Below, piece after piece: positions 11,772-22,906 of a stretch of DNA of 64,000 nt. Location of the stretch: assembly GCA_021030915.1 (NCBI GenBank), contig JAGEMR010000126.1:1-64000 (forward strand), written 5' to 3'. The notes beneath the pieces were generated by a model. That model was not told the origin of the DNA and ran no database searches. It saw only the letters and a program-made list of their open reading frames with translations. The number at the start of each line of letters is the position of its first letter. The stretch's first letter is position 1. The translations under genes and the position numbers were made by a program. The stretch comes from Astrothelium macrocarpum. Taxonomy: Eukaryota; Ascomycota; Dothideomycetes; Trypetheliales; Trypetheliaceae.

Positions 11772-12047
11772 CAAGCATTTTCATTAATGCAACACCACCA
11801 TCAGCAGATAGATTGATATCCAATGCGATTCTCTACTCCGAAGAAAATTAGACATTCAGAATTCGCAAATGAGAACGAGACCAGAATCGCAATGCCAGAT
11901 CATGAAGATAGAAAACAAGATTGTGGCGCATGAAAACGCCACTGCTGCCCAGCCACCGACATTTTCCAAACCTCGAAGCTCCAAGCTGCGGTGCGACTTG
12001 CCGACATTCGAGGTCAACCCTACCATTTCTATCACTGGAGCCAGAAC

Positions 12048-12968
12048 ATGAGTCTAGCATCCGCTCGCCGCATAGGTGTGAGCTTCTTCGAAGGCCTTGA
12101 AAGATCAAGCAGAACGAAGCCGATTCGCCCATCGTTTCTCAACCATCTTGAGCACCGGTCTGCATCCTTACGCGCCTTCTCCAACACTTCGATACGGTAC
12201 CAGACCGAGCCTGTACAAACTGATCGCAACTCCGACAACCAACCTCCAACAGCATCCAAAGCGAGGTCGCAAACGCCCAATGATCTTGACCGCCGCTCCT
12301 TAACCGACGGCCTTGACGACCCACCTCCGATCCTTTCTCCCGACGAGAAGCAGGTTGATTGGGCTCGATCTTTCCATGGACTATCCAAGGAGCCTTTCTC
12401 AAAGGAAGCGACCGATGCATTGCTAGAAAGGATTGATAAGAATGAAGTTGAAATCAAGCCTGATGGCATTATATATTTGCCCGAAATCAAGTACAGAAGG
12501 ATATTGAATCGTGCGTTTGGGCCAGGGGGTTGGGGACTTGCACCGAGGGGAGAGACGATAGTGACGGGGAAAATTGTGACGAGAGAGTATGGATTGGTTG
12601 CCAACGGGAGGTGAGTTTTGGGCCTTTGCTCACATATAACACTTCAAACACGAGGACGATGAGGGCAGTTTGAATTAACATTTCGATACAGGTTAGTGTC
12701 AGTTGCTCGCGGTGAACAGATATACTTTGAACCCGAAGGCATTCCTACTGCTACGGAAGGTTGCAAATCAAACGCGTTGATCCGATGTTGTAAAGACCTT
12801 GGCGTTGCTAGTGAACTGTGGGATCCCCGGTATATCAGGAAATGGGTTAGCGAGATGTCTAAAGAGATATGGGTTGAGCATGTGGTCACCAAGAAGCGAA
12901 AGAAGATTTGGATTAGGAAGGACGATAAAGCACGATATCCTTTCCAAGAAACCAGCGTAAGGACATGA
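12048..12968 (+). CDS. MGM101: Mitochondrial genome maintenance protein MGM101 (Rad52-like single-strand annealing protein)
   Basis: Mgm101 binds and anneals single-stranded DNA in mitochondrial nucleoids and keeps mitochondrial DNA stable. Two exons (12048-12610 and 12692-12968) joined at GTGAGT...ATACAG give 279 residues. The N terminus is basic and hydroxylated, as expected of a mitochondrial presequence. The conserved core runs from DGIIYLPEIKYRRILNRAFGPGGWGL through GLVANGRLVSVARGEQIYFE, then ATEGCKSNALIRCCKDLG to the basic C terminus. The ATG at 12048 was chosen because the longer open frame starts upstream with GTG only. The gene ends close to the 3' end of the convergent sugar transporter, with 185 bases between stop codons. 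Confidence 0.94.
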
Positions 12969-13153
12969 AAAAGGTTTCAAAGACGTCTGTACTGGAGATA
13001 AAGAGTGTGAATAGTTACCACATACAGTGTACTATAGACAGAGAAAGCGTTGAAAATGGATGCCGAACGGTCATACCGGTCCTCTTCATGAAGAAAAAGA
13101 CGGAGGACAGCTGAATTTGATATGCAAAATATCTCAACTGTCATTCGATCGTC

Positions 13154-15053
13154 TCAATTGTAGGCAGACCGATCGAGTGTCTCCATTCTAAACTCGGTGC
13201 CCTTTTCGTCCATCGTTCTCGTCCCTATTCCCGCAGCCTCCCGTACCTCTATCATTTGTATGCTCCTCTTTCTTTCTCTTTCCCTCTCAAGAGCACCCTC
13301 GTCAACACTGATTCTTCGGCTTGGGCCCTGTCCCTCAAATAGTAAGTCAATCTCTTCCAAGCCGAGTTGTTTTGTCTCTTTGAAGAAGAGGGCAATTGTG
13401 GGAATCGTGATAACAATATTAAATGCGACAAAGACAAAATAGTATTTCCATTTAATATGGTTGAGAGCAATTGGTGAAACCTGAGCAAATAGAGTCGAGA
13501 CGAGCCAGTTGCCAATTCCAGCCGCAAAAGCACTGCCACGGCCTCGAATGGAAAGAGGCATGATTTCAGCCATGTAGACCCACGAAACGGGGCCGAAGGA
13601 GAGGGAGAAGATGACTGATACACTGATATCAAAAGAAACTTAGCTGTGTACGAATGTTGGAATGTGGAGGAGACGGCTTACGAGAAAATGAAGAAAACAC
13701 CAGCAATGGATAGTCCACGGTTCGCTCCATCAGGATTGACGGCATTCAGGACCGCCTCGCAGATTAACGCAATGGTGATGCCTGCAGCACCGAACAGAAG
13801 TGGTCTACGGCGCCCGACGCGATCGAATAGGAAAACAATGAAAAAGAAATCTGTTCAATCATCAGAGTTGCATCAATTATACTCTAAGCCTTTCCAATTC
13901 ATACTCGTGATTGGTCCAACGATATTATATAGCCCTGCGACAAGAACGCCTCGATGTCCAGTGAATCCGAGAGCATCGTACATTATGGTTTGATAATAAT
14001 TAATGACATCTATGAGAAGATGAGTGACATTTTCATGCGTATCATGATAGGTTTTTTTTGCATACTAACTCCCGTCAATTGCGTGAACACCTGCACAAGA
14101 GTGCCATGTACAAGTCTCGTCCTCCATTTCGAAACCTTGAACATCGGTAGCCATCCCGAAGTTGTAATTGCTTTTTCTTCGGTAATAGCAGTCTTGATGT
14201 AGAGGAACTCCGTCTGCAGCCACTCTTCGTTCAAGCCATTGGAATGCAGTTTCCGAAGGATCCGCATACCCTCCTCCTCTTGCCCAACTTCAATCAAGTG
14301 CCGCGGCGATTCGGGCATCCAAACGAGACCTACAAGGAGAATGAGAGATGGAAGGACCTGGAAAGCAAGAGGAAATCGCCACTGGACAGAGCTAGAATTT
14401 GGGGCATGGTTACAGCCGTATCCGATCCACGTCGACACGATGAAACCGACACCAATCATCTGCTGAGTCAAACCAACGATGAACCCTCGAACCTGCGGAT
14501 GAGCGCATTCTGCTTGATAAACAGGGACGGACATGGACATAAGACCAACTGCCCAGCCAGCTGTGATGCGTCCGACGAGCATCATAGCCAGGTTGTAAGC
14601 CGCACACTGTAGAATGGCTCCAATAGACGCTATGACGGCACCAATCTGAACCGTCTTCTTGCGCCCGAAGAGGTCCATGGTAAAACCCCCCATGAGGGAG
14701 CCAAAGACCGCCCCCCCTGAGAAGGTGGCATTGATAGCACCAATGATGGCACTTTGACTATTGGTATGAAAGAAGGTGAGGAAGTTTTGGGATGCAATGA
14801 CATCTTTTTAACGATTAACTGATGGTACTACTTTGAATGATGAATCCCGTAGACTATACCAGTCATGACACCGGAGTCATAGCCAAAAAGAAACGATCTG
14901 TGACGATGTTAGACTTTGTGGGTTCCGATAATCTCTCCATTCTGCGCACCCGGTCGCGGCAAAGCTTGCCAGGAAGATGTTGAACGCCTTTTTCCACTAA
15001 TGTCAGACTCTGTTGGGTACGAGGAAAATTCTTATCCAACAAACCTTTCCCAT
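13154..15053 (-). CDS. MFS sugar transporter (sugar porter family)
   Basis: This is a twelve-helix proton-coupled or facilitative sugar permease of the plasma membrane. The spliced protein begins MGK-AFNIFLASFAATG-SFLFGYDSGVMTD-VIASQNF. It continues with DLFGRKKTVQIG, the helix 4-5 block MLVGRITAGWAVGLMSMSVPV, PESPRHLIEVG after helix 6, TGVNVINYYQTIMY in helix 7, DRVGRRRPLLFG, and IMPLSIRGRGSAF. Its long charged C-terminal tail includes RERERKR. Exon ends read directly include 15053-15045, 14987-14950, 14897-14860 and 14803 onward; further introns lie near 14060-13995, 13880-13850 and 13680-13620. PESPR and GRR/GRK are sugar-porter signatures. The substrate is not predictable. Very short first exons are normal for this family in filamentous fungi. 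Confidence 0.9.
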
Positions 15054-15936
15054 GCTGGTGAGTGCTCAATCTGTCAAAGGAAAAGTGGATACTGAAAGTA
15101 GGGAGAGATGAATTCTTGCTCGCGTGATTAAATGGAGATAGTATGAGAGAATAAGAGATGGGAGTAACAAATTGGAGATGAGCCTAATGGCTTAGCCTTC
15201 CTACCAGTTTCCTTCCATAGCCTTCCGTTACAAGCGACGGCTCAGCTCCATGCATCTCCATAGTCAACAAGGATCTGAAACCGGTATCTATGGTCGTGCA
15301 AACCATTAAAGCCCCACCGCGAGATACTGAGGTACTCTGCACGCCGTCACTGGTTCATGCCGAAGATTTATGGGCGGGAGGTTGTGGCGTCAGGGATGTA
15401 GAAAGATCTGTTGGACCACCAAAAAGACCTTTCGGCACGGATCACCTCAGCACCGAATTTTCTCACCCCAGATCTTTCCATTTCAACATCATTGCGTATG
15501 TTTGCGGCTGGTCTGGGACTCAAACGGCACCACAAATACGGCTTCGTGCATGAAAGTCGCTTACAAAATCACGGCAGAGTTCAAAAAATGACAAAAATGA
15601 CAAAAATGACAAAATAGCCGTCTTTTCTTGATTTCGTCTTCAAATTTTGATTTGACAAGAATCATAAGCCGTATCGTTTCTCACAATTCTCTGATTTAAC
15701 ACGGTGAGTGCTGGATTGATGCTCGCAGTTGGAATCTCGAAGACTATTGTCCCAACGCTTCTTGCGGGCTTTTCTGCTTCACACCTCCTTAGCTTGCTTT
15801 CTGCATGTGAGAATTGAGACCGCGTCAAGAATCTGCTCTAGTGCACGAATCCCTCTCGTACGATCTATAACCTGGCCTTCCTGGACACGAGCCAGCTCTA
15901 TGCCTGATTAGGTTCATCAGCATAGAACCGTTGCAA
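15054..15936. other. Divergent intergenic region with possible promoters
   Basis: The interval separates the divergent starts of the sugar transporter and the asteroid-like gene, so it should hold both promoters. The frames between 15290 and 15617 are overlapping and featureless. The only notable sequence is a small TGACAAAAA repeat, listed separately. Confidence 0.5.
15589..15614 (+). repeat. Three tandem copies of TGACAAAAA
   Basis: Two complete 9-base units and one 8-base unit follow each other without interruption. It is a microsatellite-scale repeat with no evident function. Confidence 0.9.
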
Positions 15937-17851
15937 ATGGGAATCCCTCATTTGACGGCCAATCTTAAGCCATATGCATCTAGTGTGACTCTCGCACCGC
16001 GTAACCCCGATGAAGGGCAAGGTCATTCTCATGTTGTTATCGACGGCTCGGCTCTTGCTCATCATGTATATCGCGAGTGCCTGAAAGATCGCGCTAAGGC
16101 AACCAGCCCAAACGAGGCTTTTCCATCATATCAAGAAATTGGTGATGCTACCATTGAGTGGCTTTGTCGTCTCACCACTTTTGGAATCGAGATGTGAGTT
16201 TTTTTGCATATGCTCAGAAGCAGAGCTTACTCGTTTGAGCAGTGAGAAAATTTTCTTCGATGGTCTTCTACCAGAATCCAAAACAGCAGAACGACTGCAA
16301 CGTCTGCAAAATGCCACCAATTATGTTCATCGCTTTCGCAATAGCCATCCACAAGGCCCATGGTACATTCACGGAGCTCGATTTCCAGATGGTACGGATT
16401 TGAACAAATTTGGTCAAGTAAGAGACAGACTTCGAACACTTCCGCCTCCGGCGTTCCTGGCTCCTTCTGTTTTGGAAGCTTTACATTCGAGCAAGTTCGA
16501 GGCGTGCACAAGTGCTATTCCAGGAGAAGCAGACGCGTACTGCGCGGATCATGCTCGGAGAAATGGAGGTATTGTCTTGACAAACGATTCAGATTTGCTT
16601 GTTCATGAACTTGGACCAAACGGATCGGTCATATTCTTTAATGACGTTATATTTCCAGCCTCTAAAAATGACACCTCACTTAAAACTTTGCAGTTCCGAC
16701 CGAAAGAGATTGCGAAAAGGCTGGGACTCAAGAGCATAATTCAACTTGCTTGGGCAATGAGAAATGATCAATGGTTCCTGGAAAGCGTACAGCTCGGCAA
16801 AACCCTTTCTCTAGAATGTCCGGCATATATTAGTTTCTCCAAGCAATTCAACACACTTCCATCCCATTCGAACTTATGGGAGAGTGCTCAACGCGATGAA
16901 CAAAAAAGCCTCACAGACACGCTGTCCTGGCTTGATGCTCGAATCTCCGAGTTTGTATATGAGAGTGCAGGACTGCTGAAACCGCCAGTTGAGAATGGTT
17001 CTGCCGAAACCGAAGATTCAGATCCGATTATTATGTACCTACCCGTCCTTTTAGAGGATCCTACCAAAGCTGTAGCTTGGACCTGTGGCGCCAAGATAAG
17101 ACTCGTCGGTTACTCGCTCTTCAACATTGATAAATGGAGTAGATTTATTGATGAAGTCCGTAGGCGAGGCACCGAAGTTATCAGACTACCAGTTCCGGCT
17201 CAAAGCCCACAAGAAGTTTCACAAGCCTGCAGGGACTTATTGGAAGATATTGAGAAGCACTTTCAAGAATATTCTGCTCATGGAACAGTTGAGTGTCCCC
17301 TGATCTGGCAAATCTACGGAGCAAGGCTTGTTTGTGAGACCCTGGTCAAGTCAGGCAAATCGGTTCCACCAAAAGCCGAAATGCTACGACTTATAAAATC
17401 TGAGCATTCGATGATGGACTCGTGGGCACATGTACATCTCGGGGCACAGTTGCAAGCGGTACTTTATTCGTTACGAATGCTAAAGCAACTCCTCGATGTA
17501 TTCCTTGCTGCTATGCTAACGACCCCGCATGACAAGGACTTGGTACGACTGGCCAAAGAGTTGCAGGGGCGACTGGTTTCGCTTCCACCCCTGAATCGCC
17601 TCTTCGAATCACGTACGAATGGAGTGGAACACCAGGGCATGAACTTGGAGAGTACAGTTAACATCCTATACAAGTCTTTGGGCATAGAAGAAGTCGTAGA
17701 AACGGCCGCTCTGTCAAAACAAGAGAGGAAAAAGATTAAAAGAAAGGCTAAGAAAGATGGTACATTATCCAAGGAACTACCTGCCGTTAAGAAAGAAAAA
17801 GTACCCAAGAACCTATTCGCGGTTCTCGATATGCATGATTCTGCAGAGTGA
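15937..17851 (+). CDS. Asteroid-type XPG/FEN-fold nuclease-like protein
   Basis: Two exons (15937-16193, 16243-17851; the 49-base intron starts GTGAGT and ends GAGCAG) give 621 residues. The N terminus MGIPHLTANLKPYA and VVIDGSALAHHVY resemble the XPG-N region of FEN1-like nucleases. KIFFDGLLPESKTAER and the internal block IPGEADAYCADHARRNGGIVLTNDSDLLVHE (about residues 200-230) match the XPG-I helical-arch region with its metal-binding acids. These features are those of the asteroid family, whose biochemical role is poorly known. The C terminus is lysine-rich (KKIKRKAKKDGT) and may direct the protein to the nucleus. The ATG at 15937 was chosen because it begins the conserved MGIPHL; the longer frame starts with TTG. 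Confidence 0.85.
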
Positions 17852-18382
17852 AGATTGGTCTTGGCATTGAGACAAGTAATAATTTATGGAATAAGATTTT
17901 GACATTTCGTCAATCAGGCTTCGCGGCTGAGCTTAAGCCTTTTCCATTCAACTATCATGGTCCTCGGTGATGGAATTGAGATCAAAGCTCTCTTAGTAGG
18001 AAAAAAAAAAAAAACAGCGAGAGCCTAGCCCAAAAACGGGGGGAATCTATATCTACTTGCAACTCAGAGGCTCTAGTCAAGAGGGCAATGGCCATGGAGT
18101 AGTTTCGTAGAGTAAACCAAGAAGCTACTCATCGATGGGTAGCATTTCGCTTTGATTTGTGCATAAAGTAATACATTTGCATAATAAGCAAAACATCGAT
18201 GCTCACAGAAAGCAATGACGTCATTCGCTACCAAGCTTCCTGAGCTCGATCTTTTTGATCAGAGCTCTCAAACAAACTCCAAGTCCTTTTCTAATCATTT
18301 ACTGTAAACAAAATAAATCCTTCAAATCAAGCTACCGGATCCCAATTCACTCCTTGTCTCCCATCATATCATTCTCAACACA
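17852..18382. other. Intergenic region containing an A14 tract
   Basis: The region is tandem-oriented between two plus-strand genes and should contain a terminator and a promoter. A run of 14 adenines occurs near 18001. No gene is visible. Confidence 0.5.
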
Positions 18383-19016
18383 ATGCCCCTCCCACGTAAC
18401 CTCCGTTTCCCCATCCTCAACGCGCACCCTATTCCCATCACCAGGACGCGCGCTCCTCTTCGCACCTTCTCCCATCGTGCCCCAGCCCTCGCAACCAGCG
18501 ACTACGGCTCTGGCACCGGTGATCCACGTGGTTCAAAGCCCCAAGACCAAGGCCCCAACCCTTCAGCCGACAAAGAGCACCCAGGCCCACCACCACCGGC
18601 CGCCGGACAGGGCAGCGGGAGCAGTCCAACCAAAGGCACTAAAGAAGGCCACAATACCACCAGCACCGATACCTCCACACAGCCGGGGCAGAAGCGCGGT
18701 TTCGCAACAAGTGCAAGGCTACGGGCAGATAAAGAGGATGATGAGTTGCGGTCGAAGGGGACGCAGGGTGCGCAGCCGAAAATACTACGGGATGCACCGC
18801 CTGCAGATGGCGAGCAGTCCGAGGAGGTGAGGAGGCATAATGAGGAGTTTGAACGGCGGTATGAGAAGTCGCATGCGAAGGTGACGGAGGCGGATCCGGA
18901 GAAGGAGAGGGTGGGGAAAGGGTTTTGGACGGGTGAGTAGATTGATTGAGATGAGGGTCATGTGAAGGGCTAATGCGCGGATTTTAGGACACGCGGGGGA
19001 TAAGGAATCGAAATAG
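18383..19016 (+). CDS. Uncharacterised, probably mitochondrial, disordered protein
   Basis: Exon 1 (18383-18932) ends at GTGAGT. Exon 2 (18988-19016) follows TTTTAG and adds GHAGDKESK, for 192 residues in all. The N terminus (MPLPRNLRFPILNAHPIPITRTRAPLRTFSHRA cut short here by rule of length) is rich in Arg and hydroxylated residues without acids, typical of a mitochondrial presequence. A second RGFATSARLRADKEDDE motif near residue 108 resembles a matrix-processing region. The middle is rich in Gly, Pro and Ser. The conserved-looking end, EEVRRHNEEFERRYEKSHAK then KGFWTG, is a charged helix. I do not recognise a named family; similar small proteins occur across filamentous fungi, but their role is unknown to me. 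Confidence 0.6.
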
Positions 19017-19537
19017 GGCAGGTATTCAGACTGGAATAGGACTGTTAATGGGACGATAACTGGGTTTCGGAGGACTCATTCTCTGGTTTGCATGGAGGAT
19101 CAGTTGAAAATTGACATTTCGCTCATCTATGAGCCGGTGTTGGATGGGATGCATTGACTCACTATTAAGCTGTACTATAGCTTGCAAGGGGAAAAGGAAA
19201 AAATAGCCATGGGCGGCAGCACACCGTCAATCCAAAATAGGAGTTTCTCTGAAATCGCGAATTGTTCTCCCAATCCACTATTGGCTAGATTCTCATCACT
19301 AAGGTTATTGCCCAGTAACAGTCGGATCTCCCTATGTAGTAATATAAATTACAGCTATTCCCAATCAACGACCATGTCCGGAAAAAGAATGTCCAAAATG
19401 ACCAAACCCTTTTGGATGTCCGTCGTCAATAATACGTTTCTTGTCGCAATTCACCAGAACTCCATCGCTAGCATCAAGCAATTCAAACAAATCCAACACA
19501 TACACCAACCACCCCGAAACCCCCATCAAATCCAATC
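19017..19537. other. Intergenic region between convergent genes
   Basis: The region holds the two 3' ends. A frame at 19182-19874 on the plus strand is antisense to the following gene and rich in Pro/Ser/Thr, so it is rejected. Nothing else is seen. Confidence 0.5.
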
Positions 19538-22500
19538 CTACATCAACCCCCCAACCCACCCCCACAACCTACTCCACCCACCCCCCCGCCCAAGCACCTC
19601 ATCATCCACCATCCTCCCCGCAGCCCCCTCCCTCACCACCTCCTGCAACACCTCCCCCCCTCCCCCCACCCTCCCGCCAACCCCCCTCGCCACACCCCTC
19701 ACCCACCCATGCACAACGCCCCTCTCCCACCCCCACCGTCTCTCGCGCGTATACACGCCCCACGCGCGCGCACTCCACGCATCGCGCCCGCCGCCCCAGC
19801 CGACGACGTGCTCGCGCCACCACCACTCCGTCTCCCCCGTAACCGCCTCGGCGGCCCACGCCACGCGGTCGTAGATGGCGAAGAAGGGGGGCGCCCATGT
19901 GGGCTCCCACGGCGCGAGGAGGAGGGTGTAGATGGGGCGGAAGAGCAGGGACGGCAGTGTGAGCGGGAAGGCGGGCGTGTCGGGGTGGGGCGGGTATGTG
20001 TGGGTGAGGGCGCAGGTGAGGAGTTCGAGGACGAGGTAGAGGGTTGTGTAGAGGAGGGTGCGGCCGAGACGGGTGAGGTGGAGGCCTGGGAGGGGTTGGG
20101 TGAGGGTGGGGAAGCGGCGAGCCGGGGGTGGTTCTTCTTCGTGCCAGGTCCAGAAGAGGGCGCGGAAGGAGGAGAGGAGTTGTTGCGAGCTGGGGATGGC
20201 GTGGGCGTGGGCGTGTGGGTAGGTTAGTGGGCAGGAGGTGCAGGTTGTGCCGGGTGTGTAGATGAACCAGTGGGTGGGGCGGTCGAAGGGGTTGGGGCCG
20301 GGGAAAGTGGTGGGGAGGCTGTTGGCGTATTTGGTGTGTGGCAGGGAGGGTTGGTGGTCGATGGTGTTGCCGAAGTGGCGCTCGACGCGGTTGAGGCCGC
20401 GTTTGGCGTCTTTAATGGTTGTTTTGGCGTTGCGGAGGTTGGAGTTCATGGATCGGAGGAGTAGAATTTCATCACGTCGTTCACGCTCGGCTTGAGTGAG
20501 TTGGCGGGTGGACTGAGTGTTTTGAATGTCGAGTAACTCGATGTCCAGGGGGTTGGGCAACTGAAGTGTGTCGGTGTAATCGAGATTTGGATCAATGATA
20601 TCTTCCAAGGAGCCAACCGTGGAGTCCCCGAGAACATCCATCTCTGGTTTGAGAGGAAGTTGCGCAGATGAATCATCGTTCAGATCAAAATCTGAATCTG
20701 AATGCGTAGATTCAGGAGCTGACATAGGAGGCTTTTCACCTTCGTTCATACTACGTGCGTCTTTGAGAATTGAAGCAAGGGCAGAACTTGGATGAGCAGG
20801 TCGTAAAGGTCTACTTTGTTCTTCTTCTTGCTTGATCAGTGGCTCTTCAATAAGTGAAGGATCCTGGGAAGTGGTTTCCATGGTACGCCTGGGTTTTGAG
20901 CGGAATAGATTGCGGGGCATTAGTGAGGAGGTCCATGATGGGAAAAGCTTTTGAGGTGACTTGCGCGTTCCGGGTGTATCAATCCAAGCTCCAGTCACAC
21001 GGGGAGTTTTCAAGATTGTACTTGTGTCTGCTTGCCGAAGTGTGTTTGGATCAATCGAGTGGTTATCGTTGCTTTGCATGGCCTCTTGGTTAGTATGGGC
21101 CTCATTCCCAATACTAGGTAGGACTGAAGATTCCATCTCGTCTGGACGACTATCAACAATCTTGTCGGCAATATCACTATCTCTCTGTGAAACGACAGCA
21201 ATATTGATGCTCGGTTCTTGAGCAGGACTGTTCTGATCGACTCGATCTATTTCACTAGATAGGGGCGACGACCGTGTTTCTTGAGTAGGCTGTGGCTGTG
21301 ACTTTGAAGTCTTGCAAGGGCTAGGACTTGCGCTTGTCACCCGTGCAAGTTGGCGTAAAAGTTCTCTGGAATCCCTTCGTTCATGATCCGGTCTCTTCAC
21401 ACTATTACCTTTCCTTATCTTGGAATAGCTGTCAGCTAGTTGCGTGGATATCAGATCTCTCGACGCGTTTCGTTGAGGGCTTGGTCGTTGAAATGGTTTT
21501 TCCGCAGTAAGCCTTGCGACCCTATCTGCAAGTGTTGTGGATAGCGGAGTCGAGTGACGCGCTGACCGAAAACTCTCAGTGCTAGATTGCTTTCGTAGGT
21601 TTTGCGTATCGGGTGGTTGGGTTGCCGTTTCAAGGACGGCTTGGGGGGGAAACGCTCTGTCATCGGAATATCCAGGGACCGCAGCCATACTGAATTCTTC
21701 TGCTCTTGATGTCACGTCGGCGGCTTCATTTTCTGGAAAGGATTTCGAGCTCATTGGTCGTCTTGCAATGGCGGGTGAATGCTCTTGAATTTGACCTAAT
21801 CTACTAGAAGCCACAGCCCTTCGATTTAAATTCTCGATTTCGCGCTGTCGGACCTCGTCCAGTACTTTACTCCGCGTCGGAATAGCAGGCGTAGATGTAA
21901 GCAGCGAGCCCACGGTGAATTCGTCACTCATTTCCCACTCCCGTATGCGGTCTAATGATGTTGCGCGCTGTCGTATGGCGTCAGGACTCAAGCTGTGCCG
22001 ACGAGCATGTGCGATGGACGAAGGCGTATCTTCCACAGAAGGAATGGGTGTATCGGCTGCCGCTGCTGCCCAATCCACGCTACGCGTGCCGTCGTCGCCA
22101 GTGAATGTTGTCTTGTAGGGATATATTGTGTCTCCCTGATGCCAATCTTGACTTTCCACCAGTTCATCAGCAGTCTTGATCCTATTTAACCATTCAGTGC
22201 CCTGCCTGCCTTTTCTGCCCCATTCTCTTGGGATATTGATAGGTGGATCGCTTCGTTCACTGCTTGCTGGGCTTTGACTTCTTTGATGACCGTTTGTTAG
22301 GGGTTGGCTAGCTCGCGGCGTTGTATTATTGCTTTGATTACGCTCCAAGTTTTCCAATGTCAATGCGACCCTGGTACTTGGCCTAGCTTTTCTGAAGGGC
22401 TGATTGTTTCTGAGCGCGTCTTGCAAGCGTCTTTCATCTTTTGCATGCTGTAGCAGCCTCTTTCCAAAGTCGTCGGTTCCATTTTCCAGAGACGTGAGAC

Positions 22501-22591
22501 CAGAGACAATGGATCCTACCGAGCCAGTGCGCTGAGTGTCATCGTCGGTGGACGCGTCCATGGCGCGTTGTGCAGATGCTGTTTCAAGCAT
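19538..22591 (-). CDS. Large conserved fungal protein: disordered N-terminal region, coiled coil and C-terminal hydrophobic segments
   Basis: A single open frame of 1,017 codons. Residues 1-650 are polar, Ser/Pro-rich and probably disordered, with islands such as INIPREWGRKGRQGTEWLNRI and TPRVTGAWIDTPGT. A basic helical block follows (TQAERERRDEILLLRSMNSN, then RNAKTTIKDAKRGLNRVERHF). After a CTSCP motif the C terminus has hydrophobic stretches (LLYTTLYLVLELLTCALTH; PLTLPSLLFRPIYTLLLAPW) consistent with membrane insertion. I recall similar proteins in many Pezizomycotina, without an assigned function; a spindle-pole or nuclear-envelope role is only a guess. The last hundred or so residues are unusually rich in Gly, Trp, Arg and Val, and the true 3' end is less certain. 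Met11 (22561) is an alternative start. Confidence 0.8.
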   Translation of the reverse strand: MLETASAQRAMDASTDDDTQRTGSVGSIVSGLTSLENGTDDFGKRLLQHAKDERRLQDALRNNQPFRKARPSTRVALTLENLERNQSNNTTPRASQPLTNGHQRSQSPASSERSDPPINIPREWGRKGRQGTEWLNRIKTADELVESQDWHQGDTIYPYKTTFTGDDGTRSVDWAAAAADTPIPSVEDTPSSIAHARRHSLSPDAIRQRATSLDRIREWEMSDEFTVGSLLTSTPAIPTRSKVLDEVRQREIENLNRRAVASSRLGQIQEHSPAIARRPMSSKSFPENEAADVTSRAEEFSMAAVPGYSDDRAFPPQAVLETATQPPDTQNLRKQSSTESFRSARHSTPLSTTLADRVARLTAEKPFQRPSPQRNASRDLISTQLADSYSKIRKGNSVKRPDHERRDSRELLRQLARVTSASPSPCKTSKSQPQPTQETRSSPLSSEIDRVDQNSPAQEPSINIAVVSQRDSDIADKIVDSRPDEMESSVLPSIGNEAHTNQEAMQSNDNHSIDPNTLRQADTSTILKTPRVTGAWIDTPGTRKSPQKLFPSWTSSLMPRNLFRSKPRRTMETTSQDPSLIEEPLIKQEEEQSRPLRPAHPSSALASILKDARSMNEGEKPPMSAPESTHSDSDFDLNDDSSAQLPLKPEMDVLGDSTVGSLEDIIDPNLDYTDTLQLPNPLDIELLDIQNTQSTRQLTQAERERRDEILLLRSMNSNLRNAKTTIKDAKRGLNRVERHFGNTIDHQPSLPHTKYANSLPTTFPGPNPFDRPTHWFIYTPGTTCTSCPLTYPHAHAHAIPSSQQLLSSFRALFWTWHEEEPPPARRFPTLTQPLPGLHLTRLGRTLLYTTLYLVLELLTCALTHTYPPHPDTPAFPLTLPSLLFRPIYTLLLAPWEPTWAPPFFAIYDRVAWAAEAVTGETEWWWREHVVGWGGGRDAWSARAWGVYTRERRWGWERGVVHGWVRGVARGVGGRVGGGGEVLQEVVREGAAGRMVDDEVLGRGGGWSRLWGWVGGLM

Positions 22592-22906
22592 AGCTAGACC
22601 AGAGCGGCTACTCTATGAACTGTATGGGTGTCAATTGGCCGGATAGGGCTTTAGAAAGAATGCGTGCCATTGAAATAAAAAGCGTCTTTGTAGGCTTCAG
22701 CTTGTCCCTACTTGTACAAGTTGTCTCGGCGCGTGCGAATAAGGAAGAAGGTGATTGTCATGGGGGTTGTTGATTACAGCAATAATTTGGATTCGCGCGT
22801 CATGACTGCGATCGACGACCGGGATTCGTCTGCGGCTCTCCCGCACAAACAACCCCCACCTCCAACCAGCCTCAACCCCGAACATGTCTATGAAACATTG
22901 GCGAAC
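22592..22906. promoter_or_regulatory. Shared upstream region of divergent genes
   Basis: These 315 bases separate the start codons of the large membrane protein (minus) and ARPC5 (plus) and must contain both promoters. The in-frame extension of ARPC5 from 22712 is not family-like and was rejected as coding. No specific binding site is claimed. Confidence 0.4.

Noticed and set aside
19182..19874. 230-codon plus-strand frame rich in Pro, Thr and Ser
   Set aside because: Antisense to a long conserved frame; composition follows the C-rich strand.
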